Source: an uncultured Agathobacter sp.
GTDB lineage: Bacteria > Bacillota > Clostridia > Lachnospirales > Lachnospiraceae
DNA length: 64,000 nucleotides
Assembly (NCBI GenBank): GCA_910587655.1
Contig: CAJUND010000002.1
Location: 1-64,000 of the forward strand
Direction: 5' to 3'
Shown in pieces: positions 44,252 to 52,668 of this stretch. Each line of letters begins with the position of its first letter. The first letter of the stretch is position 1. The translations under genes and the position numbers were made by a program. The notes below the pieces were generated by a model. It searched no databases. It saw nothing but the letters and a program-made list of their open reading frames with translations, and had not been told where the DNA came from.

Positions 44252-45220
44252 ATGAGCGAAGAGGGAAAGAAAAAAGGATTTTTCAGCCGTCTGGTGGAAG
44301 GACTGACAAAGACAAGGGATAATATTGTATCCGGAATTGATTCCGTATTCCGCGGGTTTTCAAAGCTGGATGATGAATTTTATGAGGAGCTGGAAGAAAT
44401 TTTAATTATGGGGGACCTTGGCGTGACTGCCACGGAAGCCATTCTGGACAAGCTTAAGGAAAAAGTAAAGGAAAACCATATTAAAGAGCCCGCAGAGTGC
44501 AAACAGCTGTTAATCGACAGTATCAGGGAGCAGATGCAGGTGGAGCAGACCGCCTACCGTTTTGAAAAGGAAACATCCGTGGTTCTGGTCATCGGCGTCA
44601 ACGGCGTTGGCAAGACCACAACAGTCGGCAAGCTTGCCGGAAAACTGAAGGACCAGGGAAAAAAGGTAATTATTGCAGGCGCGGACACTTTCCGTGCCGC
44701 CGCAGGAAACCAGCTGAAGGAATGGGCAAACCGTTCCGGTGTGGACATGATTGGCGGTGCAGAAGGGGCGGACCCCGGAGCAGTGGTTTATGATGCGGCG
44801 GCGGCAGCAAAGGCAAGAAAAGCGGATGTACTTCTTGTCGATACCGCGGGACGCCTGCACAACAAGAAAAACCTGATGAATGAGCTTGGCAAGATCAACC
44901 GGATACTCGAAAAGGAATATCCGGATGTTTACCGGGAAACGCTTGTGGTACTGGATGCGACCACGGGCCAGAACGCACTGGCACAGGCGAGGGAATTTTC
45001 CGACGTTGCAAAAATTTCCGGTATCGTACTGACGAAAATGGACGGTACGGCAAAAGGTGGAATCGCTGTGGCGGTGCAGTCGGAGCTTCATGTGCCGGTC
45101 AAGTATATCGGTGTGGGAGAGACCATTGACGATTTACAGAAGTTTGATGCGGATGAATTTGTAAATGCGCTGTTTGATGTACAGAAAGAGGGGGAAGAAA
45201 ATCATGCTGACGCTGGATAA
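44252..45220 (+). CDS. ftsY: Signal recognition particle receptor FtsY
   Basis: A 322-residue SRP GTPase that docks ribosome-SRP complexes at the membrane. The short N-terminal region ([19 protein letters not shown]) is the membrane-binding helix; there is no long acidic A domain. The NG domain has G1 [25 protein letters not shown]3 DTAGRLHNK and G4 [10 protein letters not shown]. The ATG at 44252 sits 7-8 bases after GGAGGAG at the end of smc; an ATG at 44246 and GTG at 44243 are alternatives. Confidence 0.95.
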   Translation: MSEEGKKKGFFSRLVEGLTKTRDNIVSGIDSVFRGFSKLDDEFYEELEEILIMGDLGVTATEAILDKLKEKVKENHIKEPAECKQLLIDSIREQMQVEQTAYRFEKETSVVLVIGVNGVGKTTTVGKLAGKLKDQGKKVIIAGADTFRAAAGNQLKEWANRSGVDMIGGAEGADPGAVVYDAAAAAKARKADVLLVDTAGRLHNKKNLMNELGKINRILEKEYPDVYRETLVVLDATTGQNALAQAREFSDVAKISGIVLTKMDGTAKGGIAVAVQSELHVPVKYIGVGETIDDLQKFDADEFVNALFDVQKEGEENHADAG

Positions 45221-46415
45221 ATTTGAGGAAGCAAGTGAAAAGGTAAAAGAGGTCATACTGGAAACCAAGCTGGTTTACAGTGATTTCTTAAGCGAACAGA
45301 CAGGAAACAAGGTTTATTTAAAGCCGGAAAACATGCAGTTTACCGGTGCATACAAGGTCCGGGGGGCGTACTATAAAACCAGCACGCTGTCCGAAGAGGA
45401 ACGCGGCAGGGGATTAATTACGGCTTCCGCAGGAAACCATGCGCAGGGCGTGGCTTACGCGGCAAAATGCTATGGCTGCAAGGCTGTTATCGTAATGCCT
45501 ACCACCACACCGTTAATCAAGGTAAACCGGACCAAAAACTACGGCGCTGAAGTCGTGCTGCACGGGGATGTGTACGACGAGGCATGCGCAAAGGCGATGG
45601 AACTGGCGGAAAAGAACGGATATACCTTTATCCATCCGTTTGACGACCTTGCCGTGGCGACCGGGCAGGGAACCATTGCAATGGAAATCTTTAAGGAGCT
45701 TCCGCTTGTGGAATATATTCTCGTTCCGATTGGCGGAGGGGGACTTGCCACAGGCGTATCCACCCTTGCCAAGCTGTTAAATCCAAAGATTAAGGTGATC
45801 GGTGTGGAGCCTGCAGGGGCAAACTGCATGCAGGCGTCGTTTGCCGCAGGCAAGGTAACGACTCTGCCGGAAGTGAATACCATAGCAGACGGTACCGCCG
45901 TAAAAACGCCGGGCAGCAGTATTTTCCCGTATATCCAGAAAAACCTGGACGATATTATTACCGTAACCGATGACGAGCTGATTGTAAGTTTTCTGGACAT
46001 GGTGGAGAACCATAAGATGGTGGTTGAAAACTCCGGTCTTTTAACGGTTGCCGCATTAAAGCACCTGGATGTCAAGGACAGGCGGGTGGTTTCCATCTTA
46101 AGCGGCGGAAACATGGACGTCATTACCATGTCGTCAGTCGTACAGCAGGGACTGATTTTCCGCGACCGTATTTTTACCGTATCCGTGCTGCTTCCGGACA
46201 AGCCGGGTGAGCTTGCAAAAGTATCGCAGACACTGGCAAAGGAGCAGGGAAATGTCATTAAGCTTGAGCATAACCAGTTTGTTTCCACCAACCGCAATGC
46301 GGCAGTGGAACTTCGGATTACGCTGGAATGCTTCGGTACCAGCCATAAGAAGCAGATTATGAAAGCGCTTGAACGCGCGGATTACAAGCCGAAGATTGTA
46401 AGGACTGTTATTTAG
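45204..46415 (+). CDS. ilvA: Threonine ammonia-lyase with C-terminal ACT domain
   Basis: A 403-residue PLP enzyme converting threonine to 2-oxobutanoate. The PLP Lys lies in TGAYKVRGAYYK (residue 51), and SAGNHAQGVAYAAK and the phosphate-binding PIGGGGLATGV follow. A single ACT domain (about residues 325-403) suggests allosteric control, as in the short TdcB/IlvA-with-ACT class. The ATG at 45204 lies 17 bases inside ftsY. Placement between ftsY and ylxM-ffh interrupts a usually contiguous protein-targeting block. Confidence 0.95.
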   Translation: MLTLDKFEEASEKVKEVILETKLVYSDFLSEQTGNKVYLKPENMQFTGAYKVRGAYYKTSTLSEEERGRGLITASAGNHAQGVAYAAKCYGCKAVIVMPTTTPLIKVNRTKNYGAEVVLHGDVYDEACAKAMELAEKNGYTFIHPFDDLAVATGQGTIAMEIFKELPLVEYILVPIGGGGLATGVSTLAKLLNPKIKVIGVEPAGANCMQASFAAGKVTTLPEVNTIADGTAVKTPGSSIFPYIQKNLDDIITVTDDELIVSFLDMVENHKMVVENSGLLTVAALKHLDVKDRRVVSILSGGNMDVITMSSVVQQGLIFRDRIFTVSVLLPDKPGELAKVSQTLAKEQGNVIKLEHNQFVSTNRNAAVELRITLECFGTSHKKQIMKALERADYKPKIVRTVI

Positions 46416-46420
46416 TGTCT

Positions 46421-46457
46421 GAGGTGTCAAGAAAAAATACTTGACACCTCTTTTTTT
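46421..46457 (+). terminator. Terminator after ilvA
   Basis: GAGGTGTCAAG and CTTGACACCTC (11-bp perfect stem, 8-base A-rich loop) followed by seven T. The descending arm includes TTGACA, with TAGTCT 17 bases further on, so it may double as the -35 box for ylxM-ffh. Confidence 0.93.
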
Positions 46458-46487
46458 CTGTGGTAGTCTTGTCTCTGGGTGATTGAT

Positions 46488-46832
46488 GTGGAAGAAAAGC
46501 TGGAACAGACTTATTTGTATGACTTTTATGGCGAACTGTTAAACGAGCATCAGCGCCGGATTTATGAAAATATCGTGTTTGACGACCTTTCCCTGGGCGA
46601 GATTGCGTCAGAGAACGGAATCAGCAGGCAGGGTGTGGCAGACATGATGAAGCGCAGCAGAAAGAAACTTGCGGATTATGAAGACAAGCTGCACCTGGTA
46701 AAAAAATTTCTGTCAGTTAAGATGGCAGTAGAGGAAATCCACTGCCTGACCGAGGAGTTCCGCCAGTCGGGAAACGGACAGCTTGTGGAACAGATTAACG
46801 CGATATCAAATAAGATTTTAGAGGAGCTGTAG
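46488..46832 (+). CDS. ylxM: YlxM-family putative DNA-binding protein (UPF0122)
   Basis: A small helical protein of about 114 residues. [21 protein letters not shown] is a sigma-70 region-4-like helix-turn-helix. It is conserved immediately upstream of ffh in Firmicutes and is thought to act with the SRP pathway. The start is GTG at 46488 (GGGTGA upstream) or GTG at 46479. ffh starts one base after the stop. Confidence 0.9.
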   Translation: MEEKLEQTYLYDFYGELLNEHQRRIYENIVFDDLSLGEIASENGISRQGVADMMKRSRKKLADYEDKLHLVKKFLSVKMAVEEIHCLTEEFRQSGNGQLVEQINAISNKILEEL

Positions 46833-46833
46833 G

Positions 46834-48192
46834 ATGGCATTTGACAGTCTTTCAGAAAAACTGCAGAACGTATTTAAAAATCTGCGCAGCAAAGGCAGAC
46901 TGACCGAGGATGACGTAAAAACGGCATTAAAGGAAGTCAAAATGGCTCTTTTGGAGGCGGACGTTAATTTCCGCGTTGTAAAAAAGTTTATTAAGGACGT
47001 GCAGGAACGCGCCATCGGACAGGACGTCATGAACGGCTTAAATCCCGGCCAGATGGTAATCAAAATTGTAAACGAGGAAATGGTAAACCTTATGGGTTCC
47101 GAAACCACGGAGCTTTCCTTCCGTCCGGGAAAAGAACTGACAGTTATCATGATGGCGGGCTTACAGGGCGCCGGAAAGACAACGACCACGGCAAAGATTG
47201 CCGGAAAGCTTAAGGCAAAAGGAAAGAAAACACTGCTTGCCGCCTGCGATGTTTATCGTCCGGCAGCGATTGAACAGCTCCAGATTAACGGGGAAAAGCA
47301 GGGCGTGGAAGTATTTTCCATGGGCGATAAAAACAGGCCTGCGGACATTGCAAAGGCAGCCGCAGAGCATGCAAGGAAAAACGACTGCAATGTACTGATG
47401 ATAGATACCGCCGGACGTCTTCATGTGGACGAGGAAATGATGGAGGAGCTTGCCGAAATCAAAGAGGCGGTGGATGTGTTCCAGACCATTCTTGTGGTGG
47501 ACGCCATGACCGGACAGGATGCGGTAAACGTCGCATCGACGTTCAATGAAAAAATCGGCATCGACGGCGTGGTGCTTACCAAGTTAGACGGCGATACCAG
47601 GGGTGGGGCGGCGCTTTCCATCCGTGCCGTGACAGGAAAGCCGATAATCTACGCCGGAATGGGCGAGAAGCTGTCGGACTTAGAACAGTTTTATCCGGAC
47701 CGTATGGCGGGAAGAATCCTTGGAATGGGCGATGTGCTTACGATGATAGAAAAAGCACAGGAAAACCTGGACGAGGAAAAGGCCAAAGAACTCGAACAGA
47801 AAATGTTAAAAAACGAGTTCGATTTTGATATGTACCTGGAATCCATGAGCCAGATGAAAAAGCTGGGAGGACTTTCCAGCCTGATGGGAATGATGCCCGG
47901 CATGGGGGCGAAGATGCCTGAAATTGATACGGACGAAGCAGAAAAAAGCATGAAGCGGATAGAAGCAGTCATCCATTCCATGACCCCGCAGGAGCGCGCC
48001 AATCCAAACCTCCTGAATCCGGGCAGAAAAAACCGTATCGCAAAAGGCGCCGGTGTGGACATTTCAGAAGTAAACCGTCTTGTCAAGCAGTTTGAACAGA
48101 CGAAAAAAATGATGAAACAGATACCGGGCATGGGAAAGAAAAAAGGCAGGCGCGGCGGTTTCGGAGGGATGTTTAAGGGTTTCCCGATGTAG
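46834..48192 (+). CDS. ffh: Signal recognition particle protein Ffh
   Basis: A 452-residue SRP54 GTPase that binds signal peptides and 4.5S/SRP RNA. The NG domain has GLQGAGKTTTTAKIAG, DVYRPAAIEQL, DTAGRLHVDE and TKLDGDTRGG. The Met-rich M domain (about residues 330-430) includes GLSSLMGMMPGMGAKM and ends in a basic glycine-rich tail. Forms the targeting complex with FtsY. Confidence 0.97.
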   Translation: MAFDSLSEKLQNVFKNLRSKGRLTEDDVKTALKEVKMALLEADVNFRVVKKFIKDVQERAIGQDVMNGLNPGQMVIKIVNEEMVNLMGSETTELSFRPGKELTVIMMAGLQGAGKTTTTAKIAGKLKAKGKKTLLAACDVYRPAAIEQLQINGEKQGVEVFSMGDKNRPADIAKAAAEHARKNDCNVLMIDTAGRLHVDEEMMEELAEIKEAVDVFQTILVVDAMTGQDAVNVASTFNEKIGIDGVVLTKLDGDTRGGAALSIRAVTGKPIIYAGMGEKLSDLEQFYPDRMAGRILGMGDVLTMIEKAQENLDEEKAKELEQKMLKNEFDFDMYLESMSQMKKLGGLSSLMGMMPGMGAKMPEIDTDEAEKSMKRIEAVIHSMTPQERANPNLLNPGRKNRIAKGAGVDISEVNRLVKQFEQTKKMMKQIPGMGKKKGRRGGFGGMFKGFPM

Positions 48193-48256
48193 TATGCAGA
48201 GATTCTGTAAAACAGAACCTTTGATATAAATAAAACAAACCAGGAGGTGAAAAGAA

Positions 48257-48502
48257 ATGGCAGTAAAGATCAGATTAAGAAGAATGGGACAGAAGAAAGC
48301 TCCTTTTTATAGAATCGTGGTTGCAGACTCCCGCTCACCAAGAGACGGAAGATGTATCGAGGAAATCGGAACTTATGATCCAACCAAAGATCCCAGCGAA
48401 TATCATGTAGATGCTGAACTGGCAAAGAAGTGGTTATCCAACGGAGCACAGCCTACAGAAACTGTTGCAAGAATCTTCAAGTCAGCCGGTATCGAAAAAT
48501 AA
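48257..48502 (+). CDS. rpsP: 30S ribosomal protein S16
   Basis: An 81-residue ribosomal protein beginning [20 protein letters not shown] with [19 protein letters not shown], both diagnostic for S16. A strong AGGAGGTG site precedes the ATG. khpA follows, in the conserved rpsP-khpA-rimM-trmD order. Confidence 0.97.
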   Translation: MAVKIRLRRMGQKKAPFYRIVVADSRSPRDGRCIEEIGTYDPTKDPSEYHVDAELAKKWLSNGAQPTETVARIFKSAGIEK

Positions 48503-48535
48503 GAAATGAGCTGATGTTCATTTACGAGGTGTGTA

Positions 48536-48766
48536 ATGAAAGAATTAGTAGAAGTAATTGCAAAATCACTCGTTGATTTTCCGGATGAGGTAGTTGTCAC
48601 AGAAACAGAAAATGACAAAACCACTATCTTAAAGCTGCAGGTTGCACAGTCCGACATGGGCAAGGTAATCGGAAAACAGGGACGCATTGCAAAAGCAATC
48701 CGTTCCGTGGTAAAAGCAGCAGCATCCAAAGAAGACAAAAAAGTTATTGTGGATATTATACAATAA
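48536..48766 (+). CDS. khpA: KH-domain RNA-binding protein KhpA
   Basis: A 76-residue single KH-domain protein. SDMGKVIGKQGRIAKAIRSV includes the GxxG RNA-binding loop (GKQG). KhpA usually works with KhpB/Jag as a small-RNA or mRNA binding pair. Located in the usual place after rpsP; a terminator follows. Confidence 0.94.
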   Translation: MKELVEVIAKSLVDFPDEVVVTETENDKTTILKLQVAQSDMGKVIGKQGRIAKAIRSVVKAAASKEDKKVIVDIIQ

Positions 48767-48771
48767 TAAGA

Positions 48772-48809
48772 GTAACAGTCAGGCATGGCGCCGGACTGTT
48801 ACATTTTTT
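48772..48809 (+). terminator. Terminator between khpA and rimM
   Basis: GTAACAGTC and GACTGTTAC (9-bp, extended inward by GGC/GCC) followed by a T6 run. It splits the ribosomal operon; no clear separate rimM promoter was found, so partial read-through is likely. Confidence 0.85.
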
Positions 48810-48848
48810 ATCAGGAAATATTTAAAGTAAAGGCAGAAAGCGGATAAC

Positions 48849-49364
48849 ATGAAAGATGATTTATTGCAGGCAGGTGTGATTACAACCACGCACGGCGTGC
48901 GCGGGGAGGTCAAGGTATTTCCGACAACGGATGACCCGGCACGTTTTAAAAAATTAAAAAAAGTTCTGGTGGATACCGGAAAGACACAGACAGAGCTTGA
49001 AATTGCAGGCGTAAAATTCTTTAAAAACATGGTAATTTTAAAATTTAAAGAATACGACAATATCAATGATGTGCAGTACCTGCGCCAGGCAAAAATAATG
49101 GTGACAAGGGACCAGGCAGTGAAGCTGGAAAAGGACGAGTATTTTATCGCGGACCTTCTGGACATGAAAGCCGTATCTGATGAAGGCGAGGATCTCGGAG
49201 TAATTGCTGATGTACTCCAGACCGGGGCGAATGACGTATATATCATAAAAAAAGAACAGAAGAAAGACCTTCTTGTCCCGGCAATCAAGGACTGCATAAA
49301 AAATGTGGATATGGAACAGAAAGTCATGACCATCCACTTACTTCCGGGACTGCAGGAACTATAG
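48849..49364 (+). CDS. rimM: 16S rRNA processing protein RimM
   Basis: A 171-residue 30S assembly factor with an N-terminal barrel (AGVITTTHGVRGEVKVFP) and a C-terminal PRC-barrel (DEYFIADLLDMKAVSDEGEDLG). It binds S19 and aids head-domain maturation of the small subunit. It is followed by an unusual membrane protein gene rather than directly by trmD. Confidence 0.95.
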   Translation: MKDDLLQAGVITTTHGVRGEVKVFPTTDDPARFKKLKKVLVDTGKTQTELEIAGVKFFKNMVILKFKEYDNINDVQYLRQAKIMVTRDQAVKLEKDEYFIADLLDMKAVSDEGEDLGVIADVLQTGANDVYIIKKEQKKDLLVPAIKDCIKNVDMEQKVMTIHLLPGLQEL

Positions 49365-49384
49365 TTTAAGAGGAGAAAAGGAAA

Positions 49385-50014
49385 ATGGCAAGATTTGTAA
49401 TTCACGAAGTGTTAAACCAGCCGGATGATTTTGTTAGTTATATGATGAATGATTTTCTGACAAAACACGGCTTTTCCTATGTGGAGTTTAAAGGCCAGAT
49501 GGTATTCCGCGCAGGCGGCGGCTGGTTTGAAATGCCGAAGTTTCTGGTATGGAACTACCAGAACGGGGTACTGCACCTGGAAGCATGGGCAAGGTACCTG
49601 ATTCTTCCGGGCGTATACAGTAAGGAAAAAGACCTGGAAGGCTTTTACGGTATCGTTGTAAAGCAGGCATACAAAAACGATATTATCCAGCTGGTCCAGC
49701 TTTTGCACCAGCCGGTTGCAGGCGCAGGACAGGCAGCCGCAGGACAGGTACAGCAGCCGGTGATGGTACAGGGAGTGGATACGGTAAGATATGCAAACTT
49801 CGGACTGGGATTTGGAATTTTTGCCCTTGCCATCAGCTGGTTTATGGGCTGGTTCGGACTGTTTTTTGGTATTATGGCAATTATTTATGCAAACAAGGGA
49901 AGAACCTCTGCCAAACGGGGAAGGGCAACGGCAGGACTTGTGTGCGCCATTATTGCGGTGGTTATTTCGTGTTTGTGGATATTCCTGGTTGCCGCGAATA
50001 TATTTCTCAGGTAA
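49385..50014 (+). CDS. Membrane protein of unknown function inserted between rimM and trmD
   Basis: A 209-residue protein I cannot assign. The first 120 residues are soluble (FVIHEVLNQPDDFVSYMM; GGGWFEMPKFLVWNYQNGVL). A Gln/Ala/Gly-rich linker follows (AGAGQAAAGQVQQP), then two C-terminal membrane helices (about residues 140-165 and 185-207) resembling DUF4190-type tails. The start has GAGGAGAAAAGG upstream. Co-directional with rimM and trmD, at spacings of 20 and 25 bases, so co-transcribed. Confidence 0.82.
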   Translation: MARFVIHEVLNQPDDFVSYMMNDFLTKHGFSYVEFKGQMVFRAGGGWFEMPKFLVWNYQNGVLHLEAWARYLILPGVYSKEKDLEGFYGIVVKQAYKNDIIQLVQLLHQPVAGAGQAAAGQVQQPVMVQGVDTVRYANFGLGFGIFALAISWFMGWFGLFFGIMAIIYANKGRTSAKRGRATAGLVCAIIAVVISCLWIFLVAANIFLR

Positions 50015-50039
50015 AGAATAAACAGCAGTTGGAGCATTT

Positions 50040-51470
50040 ATGAATTTTCACATACTGACACTTTTTCCGGAAATGGTTATGCAGTCACTTATGACAAGCA
50101 TCACCGGACGGGCGGTAAAACAGAATAAAATCGGAATCGAAGCCGTAAACATCCGTGACTACACAAAAGACAAGCATAAAAGGGTGGATGATTACCCGTA
50201 CGGCGGCGGCGCGGGGATGTTAATGCAGGCGCAGCCGGTATATGACGCCTGTAAAAGCGTGCTGCAGAGACTGCCGGAGGGGAAAAGACGCGTGATTTAT
50301 GTTTCCCCGCAGGGCGTGCCGTTTACCCAGCAGATGGCGCAGGAGCTGGCGGAACATGATGACCTGCTGTTAATCTGCGGGCATTATGAGGGCGTTGACG
50401 AGCGCGTGCTGGAGGAGGTCGTAACAGACGTTATTTCCATCGGGGATTATGTACTTACGGGCGGGGAGCTTGCCGCAATGGTCATCGTGGATGCCGTGGC
50501 ACGCCTGGTTCCCCATGTGTTAAATAATCATCAGTCGGCGCAGACGGAATCGTTCCACGGAAACCTGCTGGAATATCCCCAGTATTCCAGACCGGAAGTC
50601 TGGCATGGGAAGTCTGTTCCTCCGGTGCTTCTGTCCGGGAATAAAAAGGAAATTGATATCTGGCAGAAACATGCCGCCATACAGCGCACAAAAGAGCGCA
50701 GGCCGGATTTGTACCGGCGTTACAGTGAACTGGAGGAATGCAGAAAAATCCTGATGGAAAAGAAGCTGCACCATACGGACATGACCGAGCTGGTAAACAG
50801 GGGGCGCGCCGTTTTCGTATTCAGAAACGAAAAGGAAATTTTATTAAAGGACAGGGAAAGCGGAATTTATTTTCATACAGACCTGAATCTAAAAGGCGAA
50901 GGCTCCGCGTCGGAGTTTGACGCATTGTTTACGCAGAATCCGCAGGCGCCGCTGCGGCTGCACCAGCAGCACATCGCAGAAATGCTGCAGGAAAAATATG
51001 CATATTCAACCAAAGCGTGCTATAGGCAGATGGTTTATACGCGCAGGGAAAAACTTCCGGTTTCGGGGCTGTATTCCATAAATGGAAAAACGGACGGCAG
51101 GTATGAAGTACGGCCGCTGGATGCAAAAGAGGCATGCCTCCCCGAAATATGCGGTCTCAAGGATGAATTTCCCGAAATGGAAAAACAGATCAAAAAAGGC
51201 TGTGTTTACGGATGTTTTCTGGAAGGAAAACTGGCAGGCACGATGGGAATCTGCAGCGACGGCAGTATGGGAATGCTGTTTGTACCGGAAAAATACCGCC
51301 GGAACAAAGCGGCGGCGGCGCTTGAAACATATCTTATCAACCATATGCTGGAACAGGGAATGGTTCCGTTTATCCAGTTTATGGAAAAAGACAGCGCAGT
51401 TTTTGCCCTGCAGGAAAAGTTAGGGCTTAGTCAGGCGAAAGAGCGCGTATTCTGGCTGGAAAGGGAATAA
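50040..51470 (+). CDS. trmD: tRNA (guanine-N1-)-methyltransferase TrmD with C-terminal GNAT-like domain
   Basis: A 476-residue protein. Residues 1 to about 245 are a SPOUT-class TrmD that methylates G37 of t[45 protein letters not shown] and [13 protein letters not shown]. The usual DSF before LLEYP reads ESF here, a conservative change at the proposed general-base position. Residues about 255-476 are an added region whose end looks like a GNAT acetyltransferase: [39 protein letters not shown] and a final [11 protein letters not shown]. TrmD alone is about 240-250 residues. The frame is continuous, so this is a real fusion as sequenced. Confidence 0.93.
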   Translation: MNFHILTLFPEMVMQSLMTSITGRAVKQNKIGIEAVNIRDYTKDKHKRVDDYPYGGGAGMLMQAQPVYDACKSVLQRLPEGKRRVIYVSPQGVPFTQQMAQELAEHDDLLLICGHYEGVDERVLEEVVTDVISIGDYVLTGGELAAMVIVDAVARLVPHVLNNHQSAQTESFHGNLLEYPQYSRPEVWHGKSVPPVLLSGNKKEIDIWQKHAAIQRTKERRPDLYRRYSELEECRKILMEKKLHHTDMTELVNRGRAVFVFRNEKEILLKDRESGIYFHTDLNLKGEGSASEFDALFTQNPQAPLRLHQQHIAEMLQEKYAYSTKACYRQMVYTRREKLPVSGLYSINGKTDGRYEVRPLDAKEACLPEICGLKDEFPEMEKQIKKGCVYGCFLEGKLAGTMGICSDGSMGMLFVPEKYRRNKAAAALETYLINHMLEQGMVPFIQFMEKDSAVFALQEKLGLSQAKERVFWLERE

Positions 51471-51476
51471 AAAGGC

Positions 51477-51505
51477 TTGCATTTTCGCCCGGACTGTGTT
51501 AATTT
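51477..51505 (+). promoter_or_regulatory. Candidate rplS promoter
   Basis: TTGCAT (51477-51482) and TAATTT (51500-51505) with 17-base spacing, directly after trmD; about 75 bases of leader before rplS. Confidence 0.5.
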
Positions 51506-51509
51506 ATTA

Positions 51510-51583
51510 TGGTGTGAAAAAGTTGACGGTCCGCTTTTGCGTATGCTGCATTAAGAACGTCAGATAAATTAGGAGGTCACAAA
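51510..51583 (+). promoter_or_regulatory. 5' leader of rplS (possible L19 autoregulatory leader)
   Basis: The leader can close with TTGACG and CGTCAG pairing around a 29-base internal region, ahead of the AGGAGG site. L19 leaders that bind the ribosomal protein are known in Firmicutes; the match here is only by position and size, since I cannot run a covariance model. Confidence 0.35.
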
Positions 51584-51937
51584 ATGAACGCAACAGAAAT
51601 TATCAGAAGCATTGAAGCAGAGCAGTTAAAGGCCGAGCCGCCGAAGTTTAACGTTGGTGATACCGTTAAGGTTTACGGTAAAATCAAGGAGGGAAACCGC
51701 GAGCGTATTCAGGTTTTTGAAGGAACTGTAATTAAAAAGCAGAACGGAAGCAACCGTGAGACTTTTACCGTACGCAAGCTTTCCAACGGCGTTGGCGTGG
51801 AAAAAACATGGCCGTTACATTCTCCGAATGTAGAGAAGGTTGAAGTTGTCCGTATGGGTAAGGTTCGACGTGCAAAACTTTTCTATTTAAGGGACCGTGT
51901 CGGCAAGGCTGCCAAGGTAAAAGAAAAAGTAAAATAA
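51584..51937 (+). CDS. rplS: 50S ribosomal protein L19
   Basis: A 117-residue ribosomal protein: [44 protein letters not shown] and [15 protein letters not shown] are diagnostic. The start has AGGAGG. A hairpin terminator follows. Confidence 0.97.
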   Translation: MNATEIIRSIEAEQLKAEPPKFNVGDTVKVYGKIKEGNRERIQVFEGTVIKKQNGSNRETFTVRKLSNGVGVEKTWPLHSPNVEKVEVVRMGKVRRAKLFYLRDRVGKAAKVKEKVK

Positions 51938-51949
51938 TTTTGCGTCAGG

Positions 51950-51978
51950 GAGCTGGTACATTGTACCAGTTCTTTTCT
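51950..51978 (+). terminator. Terminator after rplS
   Basis: GAGCTGGTAC and GTACCAGTTC pair over 10 positions (one wobble) with a 3-base loop, followed by TTTTCT. It lies 35 bases before lepB. Confidence 0.75.
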
Positions 51979-52012
51979 GATATATCAGAAATTTAAAACT
52001 GGAGATGATATC

Positions 52013-52594
52013 TTGCGAAGAACTAGTGGTTTAAATTTTAATAAAAGAAGAAAAAAAATTAATATACCGCTTTTAAAGGAAATAGCATCCTGGGTAATAT
52101 CCTGCCTGATTGTGGTAGTCATTGCCTATACCCTGGTGCGTTTTTTCGGACTGCGTACAAGTGTTGTGGGAAACGCCATGGCAGAAACGCTTGAAAACGA
52201 AGAGCAGATACTGGTAAACAGTTTTGTCTATATGGTGAAGGAACCAAAGCAGGGGGATGTGGTCGTTTTTCTGCCAAACGGCAATGAAAAATCCCATTAT
52301 TATGTAAGACGTGTCATGGCATGTCCCGGTGACAGCGTGTGGATTCATGACGGCGCGCTGTATGTCAACGGTGAAATATACAACGAGGATATTTCCGTGG
52401 CTTCGATTGAGGATCCGGGAATTGCAGAAGATGAAATCACGCTGGAAAACAACGAGTATTTTGTTCTGGGTGATAACCGCAATAACAGTGAGGACAGCCG
52501 GATGGCAAATATCGGAAGCATCCACAAAGAACATATTATCGGGAAAGCATGGTTCCATTTTAATAAAATTACGGATATGGGATTTATCCATTGA
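52013..52594 (+). CDS. lepB: Signal peptidase I homologue lacking the catalytic Ser-Lys dyad
   Basis: A 193-residue S26-family protein with a basic N-terminus and one membrane helix (about residues 22-44), as in Gram-positive SipS-type enzymes. The general fold is present: LPGD-like ACPGDSVWIHDGALYVNG and box E GDNRNNSEDSR. But box B, normally GxSMxPTL, reads GNAMAETL (Ala55 in place of the nucleophilic Ser), and box D, normally YVKRV, reads YVRRV (Arg99 for the general-base Lys). It should not cleave signal peptides by the known mechanism. The start is TTG behind GGAG. Position between rplS and rbgA is the normal place for lepB. Confidence 0.88.
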   Translation: MRRTSGLNFNKRRKKINIPLLKEIASWVISCLIVVVIAYTLVRFFGLRTSVVGNAMAETLENEEQILVNSFVYMVKEPKQGDVVVFLPNGNEKSHYYVRRVMACPGDSVWIHDGALYVNGEIYNEDISVASIEDPGIAEDEITLENNEYFVLGDNRNNSEDSRMANIGSIHKEHIIGKAWFHFNKITDMGFIH

Positions 52595-52630
52595 TACATA
52601 GGGAGCATCCTGAAAATAAAGAAAGGATAA

Positions 52631-52657
52631 GCCGCGGACCGGCGTGTGTTCCGCGGC
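52631..52657 (+). promoter_or_regulatory. Hairpin between ribosome site and start codon of rbgA
   Basis: GCCGCGGA and TCCGCGGC form an 8-bp GC-rich stem with an 11-base loop. An AAAGGAT sequence lies directly before it and the rbgA ATG 11 bases after it, with no other ribosome site nearby, so folding may be needed to bring the site close to the start. Confidence 0.45.
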
Positions 52658-52668
52658 AGAATATAAAT

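Noticed and set aside
45539..46297. 252-residue open frame antisense to ilvA
   Set aside because: Mirror of a conserved PLP enzyme gene with Ser/Pro-biased shadow composition.
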